A DNA stretch of 64,000 nucleotides from DASZTV01 sp036268405 (GCA_036268405.1 DATAUF010000077.1:1-64000); one strand, 5' to 3'; positions 34,891 through 45,711 are shown, counted from the stretch's first letter. The notes: a model not told the origin generated them from the sequence alone. A program made the numbers and translations.

Positions 34891-35970
34891 ATGCGGCTCG
34901 GGCAGCGTGCACGTGTAACTCTGATCGGGACCTGCGCGGTCCTCGTCGTGCTGATCGCCATCGCGTTCGCCGTTGGCGGCTCCGGATCAAGCACCACTGA
35001 GTCCGCCGGGTCGGCGAGCAGCACCTCTGGCCGAGCCGGGGGGCTAAGTTTGGCGCCCGCCGGAGTGCCCTCCGCAGCGAACGGTCCCACCGAGGACTAC
35101 AGCTATGCGGCGGGGAAGGTCGCGACGCAGAACGCGGTGCGTGGTGCGCTGCCCACTGTCGCGGCACCGCCAGGGGCTGCGGCAAGCGGCAGCGGCGGAG
35201 GTGCGACCGCCTTGCATTCGACCGCCGGTGGTGTCGCGCCGAGCGCCGCCACGGTGAGCGATGCGTCCTCGGTGGATGCGACCCGCATCGTCAAGACCGG
35301 TGAGCTCACGGTGCGAGTGCAGAAGAACAAGGTCCAGACGGCGACCCAGTCGTTGACCACGCTCGCCGCGTCGCAAGGCGGCTACGTGTCGAGCAGCAGC
35401 AGCGACCTCGGCGCCGGCGAGCCTTCGAGCGAGGTCGTGCTGCGGATCCCCGTTGCCCACTTCGACGACGCGGTCACCAAGGCAGAGGCACTCGGTCATG
35501 TCGTGTCGATCACGACGTCGGCGGACGACGTCACCGGCAAGTATGTCGATCTCAACGCCAAGGAGCACGCGCTCGAGCGATCGCGCTCGACCTACCTGTC
35601 GATCCTGTCGCGTGCCAGCACGATCGGCGCGACACTCTCGGTGCAGCAGCGCATCGATGACATCCAGCAGCAGATCGACTCGCTGCACGGCCAGATCAAG
35701 CTGCTCGGCAACCAGTCGTCGTACTCGACACTCACCGTGGACGTGGTGCCGGTCGGCGTGAATGTCTTCGTGACGCCGCACCACAGTCGTCATGGCATTG
35801 GCAAGGCGTGGCACGACTCGTGGAGCCGGTTCAGCCGTGGCATTGACGCGCTGGTCGGGGCGATTGGACCGATCGTGTTCGCCTTGCTGTTGCTGGCCCT
35901 GATCGGCGCGGTGGGACTGGTCGGATACCGAGGAGTCCGTCGCGTCACCGGCCCGCCCCAGGCTCCGTGA
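34891..35970 (+). CDS. DUF4349 membrane-anchored protein
   Basis: 359 residues from ATG 34891 with GGGGAGAG upstream. One N-terminal membrane helix (VTLIGTCAVLVVLIAIAFAV), a Ser/Gly/Ala-rich low-complexity stretch to about residue 130, then the DUF4349 core (TRIVKTGELTVRVQKNKVQT ... GGYVSSSSSDLGAGEPSSEV) with a coiled-coil segment (RIDDIQQQIDSLHGQIKLLG), and a C-terminal helix (IGPIVFALLLLALIGAVGLV). It is probably exposed outside the membrane between the two helices. Function unknown. It interrupts the acyl-CoA genes without an obvious metabolic link. Confidence 0.85.
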   Translation: MRLGQRARVTLIGTCAVLVVLIAIAFAVGGSGSSTTESAGSASSTSGRAGGLSLAPAGVPSAANGPTEDYSYAAGKVATQNAVRGALPTVAAPPGAAASGSGGGATALHSTAGGVAPSAATVSDASSVDATRIVKTGELTVRVQKNKVQTATQSLTTLAASQGGYVSSSSSDLGAGEPSSEVVLRIPVAHFDDAVTKAEALGHVVSITTSADDVTGKYVDLNAKEHALERSRSTYLSILSRASTIGATLSVQQRIDDIQQQIDSLHGQIKLLGNQSSYSTLTVDVVPVGVNVFVTPHHSRHGIGKAWHDSWSRFSRGIDALVGAIGPIVFALLLLALIGAVGLVGYRGVRRVTGPPQAP

Positions 35971-35971
35971 G

Positions 35972-35986
35972 CGGAGACGCTCTCCG
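35972..35986. other. small hairpin before the acyl-CoA dehydrogenase gene
   Basis: CGGAGA (35972-35977) pairs with TCTCCG (35981-35986) around a CGC loop, just after the DUF4349 stop and just upstream of the -10 of the next gene. It may be a short terminator or an operator. Confidence 0.35.
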
Positions 35987-35991
35987 AACCG

Positions 35992-35997
35992 TATTCT
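35992..35997 (+). promoter_or_regulatory. -10 element of the acyl-CoA dehydrogenase gene
   Basis: TATTCT lies 6 nt before ATG 36004, and no ribosome site is present, so the message is probably leaderless. A -35 is not evident. Confidence 0.45.
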
Positions 35998-36003
35998 GCC
36001 CGC

Positions 36004-37149
36004 ATGCAGAAGGACCTCTACACCGCTGACCACGAGGCGTTCCGCGACACCGCGCGTGGGTTCGTGGAGCGCTACATCGCTCCGCACCACGACGAGTGGG
36101 AGACGGAGGGCGTGGTCGACCGCGGGGTCTGGGTTGAGGCCGGCAAGCACGGCCTGCTCGGCTTCGAGATCGAGGAGCAGTACGGCGGCGGCGGGGTTCT
36201 CGATTTTCGCTACAACGCGGTCCTCGCCGAGGAGACCATCCGTGCCGGTGCGAGCGGCATTGGCTTCGGCCTGCACAACGACGTGGTGGCGCCGTACTTC
36301 GGCCGCCTGGCGACTGATGAGCAGAAGGCACGGTGGCTGCCAGGCTTCTGCAGCGGCGAGCTGATCACCGCCATCGCCATGACCGAACCGGCAGCGGGCT
36401 CGGACCTTCAGGGCATCAAGACCACCGCGGTGCGCGACGGCGATGACTGGATCCTCAACGGCCAGAAGACGTTCATCACCAATGGCATCAACTCCGACCT
36501 CGTGATCGTGGTGGCCAGGACTGATCCGGACGCGAAGGCGGCGCAGGGCACCTCGCTGCTGGTCGTCGAGCGAGACATGCCGGGCTTCGACCGGGGCCGC
36601 AACCTCCACAAGGTCGGCATGAAGGCGCAGGACACCGCCGAGCTCTTCTTCACCAACGTGCGGGTGCCGGGCAAGAACCTCCTGGGCGAGGAGAACCGCG
36701 GCTTCATCCACCTGATGGAGAACCTGCCGCAGGAGCGGTTGTCGATCGCGGTCGGTGCGGTCGCCTCGGCTGAGCAGGTCCTGGCGTCGACGATCGAGTA
36801 CTGCAAGACGCGTACCGCGTTCGGCAAGCCGATCGGGTCGTTCCAGAACTCTCGCTTCGTCCTTGCCGAGATGGCGACCGAGGTCGAGATCGCTCGGGTC
36901 TACCTGGACAAGTCGATCACCGAGCACAACGAGGGACGCTTCTCGGCAGTGGACGCAGCGATGGCGAAATGGTGGACCACGGAGCTGCAGAAACGCGTGA
37001 TCGACTCGTGTCTGCAGCTGCATGGGGGCTACGGCTACATGCTGGAGTACCCGGTCGCCAAGGCGTTCATCGACAGCCGCGTGCAGACGATCTACGGCGG
37101 CACCACCGAGATCATGAAAGAGATCGTCGGCAGATCGCTGGGAGTTTGA
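36004..37149 (+). CDS. acyl-CoA dehydrogenase
   Basis: 381 residues, the usual length. FAD and substrate motifs: AIAMTEPAAGSDLQGIKTTA (signature 1), WILNGQKTFITNG, and signature 2 QLHGGYGYMLEYPVAKAFID with the C-terminal RVQTIYGGTTEIMKEIVGRS. The catalytic base is presumably the Glu of GGTTEIM, as in short/medium-chain enzymes, not the isovaleryl-type position. It oxidises an acyl-CoA to the enoyl-CoA with ETF as acceptor. Neighbouring carboxylase and enoyl-CoA hydratase genes suggest one degradation pathway. Confidence 0.93.
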   Translation: MQKDLYTADHEAFRDTARGFVERYIAPHHDEWETEGVVDRGVWVEAGKHGLLGFEIEEQYGGGGVLDFRYNAVLAEETIRAGASGIGFGLHNDVVAPYFGRLATDEQKARWLPGFCSGELITAIAMTEPAAGSDLQGIKTTAVRDGDDWILNGQKTFITNGINSDLVIVVARTDPDAKAAQGTSLLVVERDMPGFDRGRNLHKVGMKAQDTAELFFTNVRVPGKNLLGEENRGFIHLMENLPQERLSIAVGAVASAEQVLASTIEYCKTRTAFGKPIGSFQNSRFVLAEMATEVEIARVYLDKSITEHNEGRFSAVDAAMAKWWTTELQKRVIDSCLQLHGGYGYMLEYPVAKAFIDSRVQTIYGGTTEIMKEIVGRSLGV

Positions 37150-38780
37150 AGATCGCGCCGACCTTTACGAAGAGGGCGATTAGAGCGCCTTATGACGCCT
37201 CCTTCGTAAGGCTCGCCGAGAAGCATCGCGCCGGGGCCTTGCTTCTCTGCGTCGTTGCGCTTTTGGGTCTAGCGGTGCCGGCCGCTGCGTTGACGTCTGC
37301 CGCTGCGCCGAGTCCGGTTGGCGGCCTTGTCCAGGTCTGCTACGACGGGTTCGGGCATCCGATCGACACCCCGAAGTACGCCGTCTGCCGCGGCTTCCAG
37401 GCGGCGGTAGACGCGGTTTCCTCGTTGTGCCGAATGCCGCTGCGCGACCTGCCGGACCCGGCGGCCACGCAGGACTGCGATCTGGTCGACGGCCGGACGA
37501 TCAGCGAGGCGCAGGTCGCGGCGTACCGCAAGACCTGGGTGTCGAGGGCACTTTCGCTGCAGAATGCGATCACCCGCCGCGCATCGCTTTACGAGGTGCA
37601 GCTGCCAGGCACGCACAACTCGTTCAACGCGTCGTCGTACCTCGTGCCCCTCGATGGGAAGCCCGTGCAGTACTTCCCGTCGCTGACCAACCAGGACCCC
37701 AACCAGGTCTACTCGATCACCGACCAGCTGCAGATGGGGATCCGGGCGCTCGAGATCGACCTGCACTGGGTGCCCAGCATCTTCGGCAACCTCGGCACCG
37801 GTGGCTACTGGGTGGACGTGTGTCACGGACAGTCGACCGCGATCCCGGACACGGGTCTTTCGGTGCACGTCGGCTGCACGATTGACCGCTCACTGCAGAA
37901 CACGCTCGCCGAGGTCCGGGTGTGGTTGAAAGCCCATCCCCATCAGTTCCTGCTCGTATATCTGGAGAACCAGCTCGACAACAAGCTGCAGGCACACGAC
38001 ATCGCGGCATCGCTTCTCACGAATGGTCTCGGCAAGCTGGTCTACCGTCCGCCCGCGTCGTTGAAGGCGGGGCAGTGCGCCTCGATGCCGTACCGAAAGA
38101 GCGAGGTGGCGATGGCGCGGACGGGTGCCCGGGTCCTCCTCGTCGGCAACTGCGGCCCGGGCGACGCCTGGAACCACCTGGTCTTCACCCGTGGCCCCAA
38201 GTGGAACGAAGGCGGCAACCCGACGACGTACGGCGCGGCCGACTGCGCCGCTGACCGCAAGGCGCGCGACAGTCACTCGACATTTCGTCGCTGGTACGAG
38301 GAGAGCCCGTTCCTCGAAGCGCTGATGGAAGGTAGTCAGACGCTGACCGCGGACGCGACGCGGAAGATGGTGCGCTGCGGGGTCAACCTGACGGGGTTCG
38401 ACCAGCTGGAGCCATTCGACGGTCGATTGCGCGCGTTCGTCTGGAGCTGGGCGGCGGGGGAGCCGGGCGCTCGCGCAGGTTGCGCCTATCAGGACCGCGC
38501 AGGAAGGTTCCGCGCCGGGCCATGTGACGTGGAGCGGCACGCGGCCTGCGTCGACGCTCATGATCACTGGACGGTGAGCTCTGCTGTCGGGCCGGAGCGG
38601 GCCGGTCCGCGGCTGTGCGCGGCGCAGTACCCAGGCAGCCGTTTCGGCGTACCGGCCAACGGGCTACGCAATGCACAGCTGCGCGCGGCTCGACCGTCAC
38701 ACCAGGCGACGGTGTGGCTCGACTACGCGAAGGTGAACGGTCACTGGCAGGTCGGAGGGGTGTCGACGCCGGTTGGGTAG
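37146..38780 (+). CDS. secreted PI-PLC X-domain-like phosphodiesterase
   Basis: 544 residues if TTG 37146 is the start (overlapping the upstream TGA); the start is uncertain. A signal segment, HRAGALLLCVVALLGLAVPAAA, indicates export. The X-domain of phosphatidylinositol-specific phospholipase C is visible: VQLPGTHNSFNASSY (first active His), GIRALEIDLHWVP (metal/acid residues) and VDVCHGQS (second active His). Many cysteines support an extracytoplasmic location. The C-terminal part (from about residue 430, FDGRLRAFVWSWAAGEPGAR) resembles a lectin-like or CTL-type module ending in a short beta region. It may cleave inositol phospholipids or glycolipids; the true substrate is unknown. Confidence 0.78.
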   Translation: MKIAPTFTKRAIRAPYDASFVRLAEKHRAGALLLCVVALLGLAVPAAALTSAAAPSPVGGLVQVCYDGFGHPIDTPKYAVCRGFQAAVDAVSSLCRMPLRDLPDPAATQDCDLVDGRTISEAQVAAYRKTWVSRALSLQNAITRRASLYEVQLPGTHNSFNASSYLVPLDGKPVQYFPSLTNQDPNQVYSITDQLQMGIRALEIDLHWVPSIFGNLGTGGYWVDVCHGQSTAIPDTGLSVHVGCTIDRSLQNTLAEVRVWLKAHPHQFLLVYLENQLDNKLQAHDIAASLLTNGLGKLVYRPPASLKAGQCASMPYRKSEVAMARTGARVLLVGNCGPGDAWNHLVFTRGPKWNEGGNPTTYGAADCAADRKARDSHSTFRRWYEESPFLEALMEGSQTLTADATRKMVRCGVNLTGFDQLEPFDGRLRAFVWSWAAGEPGARAGCAYQDRAGRFRAGPCDVERHAACVDAHDHWTVSSAVGPERAGPRLCAAQYPGSRFGVPANGLRNAQLRAARPSHQATVWLDYAKVNGHWQVGGVSTPVG

Positions 38781-38783
38781 GGT
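38778..38783 (+). promoter_or_regulatory. -10 element of the LLM oxidoreductase gene
   Basis: TAGGGT lies 6 nt before GTG 38790 and overlaps the upstream stop codon. The same arrangement precedes the quinone oxidoreductase gene on the other strand (26722-26727). Confidence 0.4.
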
Positions 38784-38789
38784 CGCCCC

Positions 38790-39752
38790 GTGACTGATCG
38801 TTACGGCATCACCTTCCCCTTCGACGACATCTCGCTGCCCGACCAGCGGGGAATCGTCGAGTCGCTCGCGGACCTGGGGTACACCGACCTGTGGTCCGCA
38901 GAGTCCAACGGCTACGACGGGTTCACCCCGCTCGCCCTGGCGAGTGTCTGGGCGCCGACACTGCGGCTCGGCGTCGCGATCATCCCGGTCTACACGCGCG
39001 GGCCCGCAACGCTCGCGATGTGCGCCGGCACGCTGGCAGCGGCGGCGCCGGGACGGTTCGTGCTCGGGATCGGGACGTCGTCCAACGTGATCGTCGAGAA
39101 GTGGAACAGCACGCCGTTCGAGGCGCCGTACGCCAAGGTCCGCGACACGCTCGCGTTTCTGAAGGCCGCGATGGGCGGCGAGAAGGTCAGCGAGAAGTAC
39201 GAGACCTTCGAGGTGAGCGGCTTCCGGATGGGATTCACTCCTCCCGTCCCTCCGACGGTCCTCGTCGCCGCGCTGCGTCCGGGAATGCTGAAGCTCGCCG
39301 GTCGCGAGGCCGATGGCGCGATCACCAACTGGCTCGCCCCGAAAGACGTGCCCGCGGTTGCGGGGGCGCTCGCCGAAGGTGGCGACGGCAAGGAGCTCGC
39401 GGCGCGGATCTTCGTGGCGCCGACCGATGACGTCGACATGGCGCGCGCGGTCGGCAGGTTCGCCATTGCGGCGTACCTCACCGTGCCGGTCTACCGCGCC
39501 TTCCACGAGTGGCTTGGTCGTGGCGAGCTGATGGCGCCGATGCAGGAGGCGTGGGCAGCGGGTGACCGCAAGGGCGCGCTGGCCGCGATCCCCGACGAGC
39601 TGGTCGACGACCTTGTCGTGCATGGCGCGCCGGCCGCTTGTCGCGAACGCATCGGGGAGTACGTCGCAAACGGCATCACGACACCCGTCCTTGCGGTGCT
39701 GCCGGTCGGGGTGGAAGCACCGGCCGCGGTCCGAGAACTCGCCCCCCGATGA
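38790..39752 (+). CDS. LLM-class F420-dependent oxidoreductase
   Basis: 320 residues from GTG 38790. A luciferase-like monooxygenase barrel: N-terminal YGITFPFDDISLPDQRGIVE, LADLGYTDLWSAES, the PGRFVLGIGTSSNVIVEKWN signature and GREADGAITNWLAPKDVPAV. Members with this pattern in actinobacteria usually use coenzyme F420 rather than FMN. The substrate is unknown. It overlaps the enoyl-CoA hydratase gene by ATGA, so the two are co-translated and may act on the same acyl chain. Confidence 0.85.
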   Translation: MTDRYGITFPFDDISLPDQRGIVESLADLGYTDLWSAESNGYDGFTPLALASVWAPTLRLGVAIIPVYTRGPATLAMCAGTLAAAAPGRFVLGIGTSSNVIVEKWNSTPFEAPYAKVRDTLAFLKAAMGGEKVSEKYETFEVSGFRMGFTPPVPPTVLVAALRPGMLKLAGREADGAITNWLAPKDVPAVAGALAEGGDGKELAARIFVAPTDDVDMARAVGRFAIAAYLTVPVYRAFHEWLGRGELMAPMQEAWAAGDRKGALAAIPDELVDDLVVHGAPAACRERIGEYVANGITTPVLAVLPVGVEAPAAVRELAPR

Positions 39753-40537
39753 CCTTTACCGAGATGAGCGAGGTCGTCATCTACGCCGTCGAGGATGGCG
39801 TCGCCATCATCACGCTCAACCGCCCCGAGGCGCTCAACGCCTGGACGTTCGACATGGGCGTGCAATATCTGAGTCGGCTGGACGAGGCGGCCGCCGACAC
39901 CGCCGTCAAGGCGGTGATCGTCACCGGCGCCGGACGTGGCTTCTGTGCCGGCGCGGATATGGGCATGCTCAAACAGCTGATCGGTGGTGAGCTGCCCCCG
40001 GCGGGGGGCGTACGCGACGACTTTGCGACCGAGCCCGCGGTGCCGAAGCCGGTGATCGCCGCGATCAACGGCCCGTGCGTCGGTCTCGGGCTCGCCCGCG
40101 CCCTCTACTGCGACGTCCGGTTCCTCGCCCGAGGAACCAAGCTGTCGACCGCGTTCGCGCGCCGGGGCCTGCCGGCCGAGGACGGGCTGGCGTGGTTGAT
40201 CCCGCGGATCGTCGGCTGGTCGCGGGGGCTGGACCTGCTGCTCTCGGCGCGAACCATCACCGACAGCGAGGCGCTCTCGCTCGGCCTCGTCACGCATGTC
40301 GTCGACGATGCGCTGGCGGCGGCGAAGGACTACGCGCGAGAGATGGTCGAGAACTGCTCGCCCGCCTCGCTTCGCGAGATCAAGGACCAGATCTGGGGCG
40401 GATCGAGCGCAACGCTGCAGGAAGCGAACACCAGGGCCGACGCGCTGCTGCTCGCGGCGTTCGAGCGCCCCGACCTCGCCGAAAGCGTCGCGGCGTACCT
40501 GGAGAAGCGCCCCCCGAGCTTCCCGCCCCTGACGTAG
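39749..40537 (+). CDS. enoyl-CoA hydratase/isomerase
   Basis: 262 residues from ATG 39749, overlapping the upstream stop. Crotonase fold: VEDGVAIITLNRPEALNAWT, the oxyanion-hole segment AGRGFCAGADMGML, and GPCVGLGLARALYCDVRFLA. The catalytic Glu is likely that of RRGLPAEDGLAWLIPR. It hydrates or isomerises an enoyl-CoA. It ends the acyl-CoA gene run that begins with the carboxylase; a 64-bp palindromic element follows its stop. Confidence 0.92.
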   Translation: MTFTEMSEVVIYAVEDGVAIITLNRPEALNAWTFDMGVQYLSRLDEAAADTAVKAVIVTGAGRGFCAGADMGMLKQLIGGELPPAGGVRDDFATEPAVPKPVIAAINGPCVGLGLARALYCDVRFLARGTKLSTAFARRGLPAEDGLAWLIPRIVGWSRGLDLLLSARTITDSEALSLGLVTHVVDDALAAAKDYAREMVENCSPASLREIKDQIWGGSSATLQEANTRADALLLAAFERPDLAESVAAYLEKRPPSFPPLT

Positions 40538-40539
40538 CA

Positions 40540-40603
40540 CGTCGAGGCCAACCTTCTTGGTCTCTCGCGGGGGTCTGAAAGACCCAAAAGGTTGGCCTCG
40601 ACG
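40540..40603 (-). repeat. 64-bp palindromic element, family 1, copy A
   Basis: The ends form a 15-bp stem: GTCGAGGCCAACCTT (40541-40555) with its complement (40588-40602). The interior holds a second hairpin, GGGTCT and AGACCC around GAA (40572-40586). In its canonical orientation it is on the minus strand, with core GAGGCCAACCTTTTGGGTC at 40599-40581. It fills nearly the whole gap between the convergent enoyl-CoA hydratase and lactonase genes, where it could act as a two-way terminator. Copies B and C lie at 50194 and 53638. Confidence 0.85.
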
Positions 40604-40608
40604 ATGCT

Positions 40609-41574
40609 TTAGCGGGCGGTCTCGAACCAGCGGCGGGGGTTGTCGACCAGCAGCGTGTCGATCTGAGCATCGGTGACGCCCAGATCCCGCAGCGCTGGAA
40701 GCACATCCTTGCTGATGTGCAGGAAGTTCCAGTTCGGCGCTGCTTCGAGCATGCTCGGCTCGACCCAGTCGAAGTAGCAGGACGCGTCGTGGGCAAGCGC
40801 CATCCGCTCGCCGTAGCCGCGGCGGATCAGCTCCGCGACCATCTCGACGCGCTTCTCGAACGGCAGGTACATGTCGACGCCGAAGCGGTCCATGCCCAGC
40901 AGATAGCCGAGGTCGGCGAGGTGCGAGAGGTGGTCCGGGTCGCCTGAGTCGCCGCTGTGAGCCAGGCACACCGCACTCGGGACGACGCCCTCCTCCTGCA
41001 GCACCTTGTGGACCTCGAGACCACGCTCGGTCCCGGGATGCGTGTGCACCATGATCGGCGCACCGGTACGCAGATGCGCCTTGGCGACGGCTCGCAGGAT
41101 CCGCTCGACGCCGGGCAGCATTCCCGGCTCATCGATCGCGCACTTGAGGAAGGCCGCCCGTACACCGGTGTCGCCGATGCCCGCGGTGATGTCGGTCACG
41201 AACATGTCGACCATCGGGTCCGGCCGGTCCAACCCCATGAAGGGCCCGCGCAGCGTGAAGTACTTGGGCAGGTCGTTGTAGGTGTAGACACCTGTCGCGA
41301 CCACGATGTTGAGGTCGATCTGCTTGGCGATCTCGACGATTCGCGGGATGTAACGGCCCAGCCCGACCACCGTCGGATCGGCGATCGTGTCGATTCCGGC
41401 TTCCTTCAGCGCCGTCAGCTTGGCGATTGCGTCGGTGACGTTGCGCTCTTCGTCCCAGTCGGTCTTGAAGTTCGCCTGCACCTCCGTCGTCATGACGAAG
41501 ACGTGCTCGTGGATCAAAGTGCGACCGAGGGCCCCGGTGTCGATGGGGCCCCCGGCCGTGGGGATCTCAGGCAA
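40609..41574 (-). CDS. phosphotriesterase-like lactonase family protein
   Basis: 321 residues from TTG 41574. A binuclear metal (beta/alpha)8 barrel: LIHEHVF (His22, His24), the lysine likely carbamylated in RAAFLKCAIDEPG, His in PIMVHTHPGTERG, His in VCLAHSGDSGDPDH and Asp in ALAHDASCYFD. PTE-like members mostly hydrolyse lactones, including N-acyl-homoserine lactones, with weak phosphotriesterase side activity. The gene lies 3 bp after satP and is probably co-transcribed with acs and satP. Why a lactonase sits with acetate genes is unclear; the start codon is unusual but nothing better is available. Confidence 0.87.
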   Translation of the reverse strand: MPEIPTAGGPIDTGALGRTLIHEHVFVMTTEVQANFKTDWDEERNVTDAIAKLTALKEAGIDTIADPTVVGLGRYIPRIVEIAKQIDLNIVVATGVYTYNDLPKYFTLRGPFMGLDRPDPMVDMFVTDITAGIGDTGVRAAFLKCAIDEPGMLPGVERILRAVAKAHLRTGAPIMVHTHPGTERGLEVHKVLQEEGVVPSAVCLAHSGDSGDPDHLSHLADLGYLLGMDRFGVDMYLPFEKRVEMVAELIRRGYGERMALAHDASCYFDWVEPSMLEAAPNWNFLHISKDVLPALRDLGVTDAQIDTLLVDNPRRWFETAR

Positions 41575-41577
41575 ATA

Positions 41578-42183
41578 TCACCGCGCTAGTGGAAGGGTCG
41601 GAAGGATCGATCGGTTGAACGTCGAGTTCGTCACGCCGGCGAAGGATGCGTACCAGGCTGCTGCTGCCGTTGCGACACCGATCCAACCACCGATGTGGGT
41701 GATGTGCGCACTTGCATGGAACGCGCCGATCGTCAGGAACACAAAGGTGATCGTCAGCAGCGCGAACACGGCCAGCACAGCGCCGCTGACTCGCATCGCC
41801 GCGATCGTCATGTACGCCGTGAAGATCGCCCAGGCGAGGAAGAAAGTGCCGAACAGCGCCTCCGTGCCCGGTGCGCCCGGCACGATCTTGCCGACCTGCA
41901 CGATGAAGAAGACCGCGATCCAGAATCCGCCGTACGAAGAGAACGCGGTTGCGCCGAAGGTGTTGCCTCGCTTGAACTCCCACATCCCGGCGAGCAGCTG
42001 CACGCTTCCGCCGTAAGCAATGGCCGTGTAGACCGCGGCTGCCGCCGCGGACGGGTAAACGTTGGCGTTGGCCAGACTCAGGATGAACGTGGTCAGGGCG
42101 AAGGCGGCGAGCCCGAGCGGCGCGGGGTCGGCGACGTCGGGTACAGGGGCCGGGACTGGTCGTTCGGATGTCGTCGTTGACAT
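41578..42183 (-). CDS. satP: acetate uptake transporter, SatP/GPR1-FUN34-YaaH family
   Basis: 201 residues from ATG 42183, 2 bp after the acs stop, with GAGG in the acs 3' end as ribosome site. Six membrane helices, starting with the family signature region DPAPLGLAAFALTTFILSLA (NPAPLGL in relatives), then IAYGGSVQLLAGMWEFKRGN and AFSSYGGFWIAVFFI. It takes up acetate or succinate with protons. Position next to acs gives a clear role: import followed by activation to acetyl-CoA. Confidence 0.93.
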   Translation of the reverse strand: MSTTTSERPVPAPVPDVADPAPLGLAAFALTTFILSLANANVYPSAAAAAVYTAIAYGGSVQLLAGMWEFKRGNTFGATAFSSYGGFWIAVFFIVQVGKIVPGAPGTEALFGTFFLAWAIFTAYMTIAAMRVSGAVLAVFALLTITFVFLTIGAFHASAHITHIGGWIGVATAAAAWYASFAGVTNSTFNRSILPTLPLAR

Positions 42184-42185
42184 TC

Positions 42186-44156
<1,971 letters not shown>

Positions 44157-44307
44157 GTCTGCTGCCTTTCCGCAGGTGTCGTGACGGGCCGTGCCCAGAT
44201 TCTGATCAGACCACACTCGCCCTCTACCCCGCGAACCATCCAAAAAGTCGCAATCGGCTCCGCCGGCGCGACGGCACTCCGCGTCCTTTGCGGCATGCTT
44301 GTCGGAC

Positions 44308-45675
44308 ATGGCGCTGATGTCGTTGCAGGACGCGGCCTTCCTGCTGCCCGAAACCCGCGAGCAGCCGATGCACGTCGGCGGCCTCCAGCTGTTCACGACG
44401 CCAGTGGGCGCCGACCGCGACTACCTCAAGAACGTGTACGCCGAGCTGGTTGCGGTCGACGAGATCGCGCCGCTGTTCCGGCAGCGTGCCCATCGCTCTC
44501 TGGGCACGCTGGGCCAGTGGGCCTGGCAGGAGGACAAGGAGCTCGACCTCGAGCACCATGTCCGGCACTCCGCTTTGCCGCGTCCCGGCCGAATCCGCGA
44601 GTTGCTCGCGCTGGTCTCTCGGCTGCACAGCACGCTGCTCGACCGCCAGCGGCCGCTGTGGGAGATGCACCTCATCGAGGGACTGGACGACGGACGGTTC
44701 GCGATCTACTTCAAGTCCCACCACGCGGTCATGGACGGCGTCTCGGGCCTGCGGCTGATGCAGAGCTCGCTGTCCACGGACGCCGACGACCGCAGCCTGT
44801 GTGCGCCGTACCTGCCGAGAGAAAGCCATCGCGACCACGCGGGCGGCGGTTTCTCGGCCGGCGCGCTGGCCGGCATGGCACGCGGTGCCTTCAACGAGAC
44901 GGTCGCCCTCGGGCCCCTCGTCTATCGCGCGGCCGACCGGCTGATCCGCGAGCAGGCAGCCGCCCTGCCGAGTGCGGCGCCGCGCACGATCCTCAACGGT
45001 CCGATCACGGGCTCACGGCGATTCGCGGCGCAGTCGTGGCCGTTGGAGCGGCTGCACGCCATCCGGCGGTCGGCCGGCGTGACGCTGAACGATGTCGTCC
45101 TCGCATTGTGCTCAGGCGCTCTCCGCACCTATCTCGACGAGCAGCACGCGTTGCCCGATGCTTCGCTCGTTGCGATGGTTCCGGTGCATCTGAGCAGCAT
45201 CGGCAAAGGAGGGAGCGCCGGCAACAACGTCGGTGCGATCCTGACGAGCCTCGGTACCGACCAGACCGATCCGGCGCGGCGACTCGAGACGATCGTCGCG
45301 TCGATGCAGCAGGGCAAGGACCTGCTCGGCAGCCTCAGTCGCCTGCAAGCGGTCGCGATGTCCGCCGTTTCCATGGCACCGCTTGCGATGAGCTCGTTGT
45401 TCGGCATCAACCGACTGTTGCCGCCGCCGTTCAACCTGGTGATCTCCAACGTTCCCGGCCCGAAGGTCCCGTTGTGGATGCAGGGAGCCCGTCTCGACGC
45501 GTTCTACCCGCTGTCGATTCCCACGGTGGGGCAGGCGCTCAACATCACCGTGACGAGCTACGTCGACAACCTGGAGTTCGGGCTCACGGGCTGCCGTCGT
45601 CACGTCCCGCATCTGCAGCGACTGCTGACCCACATCGACGCCTCGCTGGACGAGCTCGAGGCTGCTGTCGGCTGA
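44308..45675 (+). CDS. WS/DGAT wax ester synthase/diacylglycerol acyltransferase family protein
   Basis: 455 residues from ATG 44308 (MALMSLQDAAFLLPE). The active-site motif HHAVMDG is at residues 138-144. Further family landmarks are NDVVLALCSGALRTYL, GNNVGAILTSLGTD and the ISNVPGPKVPLWMQGARL segment near the end. These enzymes esterify fatty alcohols or diacylglycerol with acyl-CoA to make storage lipid at the membrane. CATGCT lies 8 nt before the ATG as a possible -10. The divergent acs operon supplies acetyl-CoA, a plausible but unproven link. Confidence 0.9.
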   Translation: MALMSLQDAAFLLPETREQPMHVGGLQLFTTPVGADRDYLKNVYAELVAVDEIAPLFRQRAHRSLGTLGQWAWQEDKELDLEHHVRHSALPRPGRIRELLALVSRLHSTLLDRQRPLWEMHLIEGLDDGRFAIYFKSHHAVMDGVSGLRLMQSSLSTDADDRSLCAPYLPRESHRDHAGGGFSAGALAGMARGAFNETVALGPLVYRAADRLIREQAAALPSAAPRTILNGPITGSRRFAAQSWPLERLHAIRRSAGVTLNDVVLALCSGALRTYLDEQHALPDASLVAMVPVHLSSIGKGGSAGNNVGAILTSLGTDQTDPARRLETIVASMQQGKDLLGSLSRLQAVAMSAVSMAPLAMSSLFGINRLLPPPFNLVISNVPGPKVPLWMQGARLDAFYPLSIPTVGQALNITVTSYVDNLEFGLTGCRRHVPHLQRLLTHIDASLDELEAAVG

Positions 45676-45686
45676 TCTGTCGACGC

Positions 45687-45711
45687 TGAACCACGAGCCG
45701 ACCGACGCCGT
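45687..45711 (+). promoter_or_regulatory. SigL-type ECF promoter upstream of the sigma gene
   Basis: TGAACC (45687-45692), exactly 16 nt, then CGT (45709-45711). From memory, the published mycobacterial SigL consensus is TGAACC-N16-CGT followed by a less fixed part. The position, about 28 bp before the sigma gene start, is what an autoregulated ECF operon needs. Confidence 0.7.

Noticed and set aside
35044..37023. A 659-codon minus-strand frame
   Set aside because: It is antisense to the DUF4349 and acyl-CoA dehydrogenase genes and shows no family motif.
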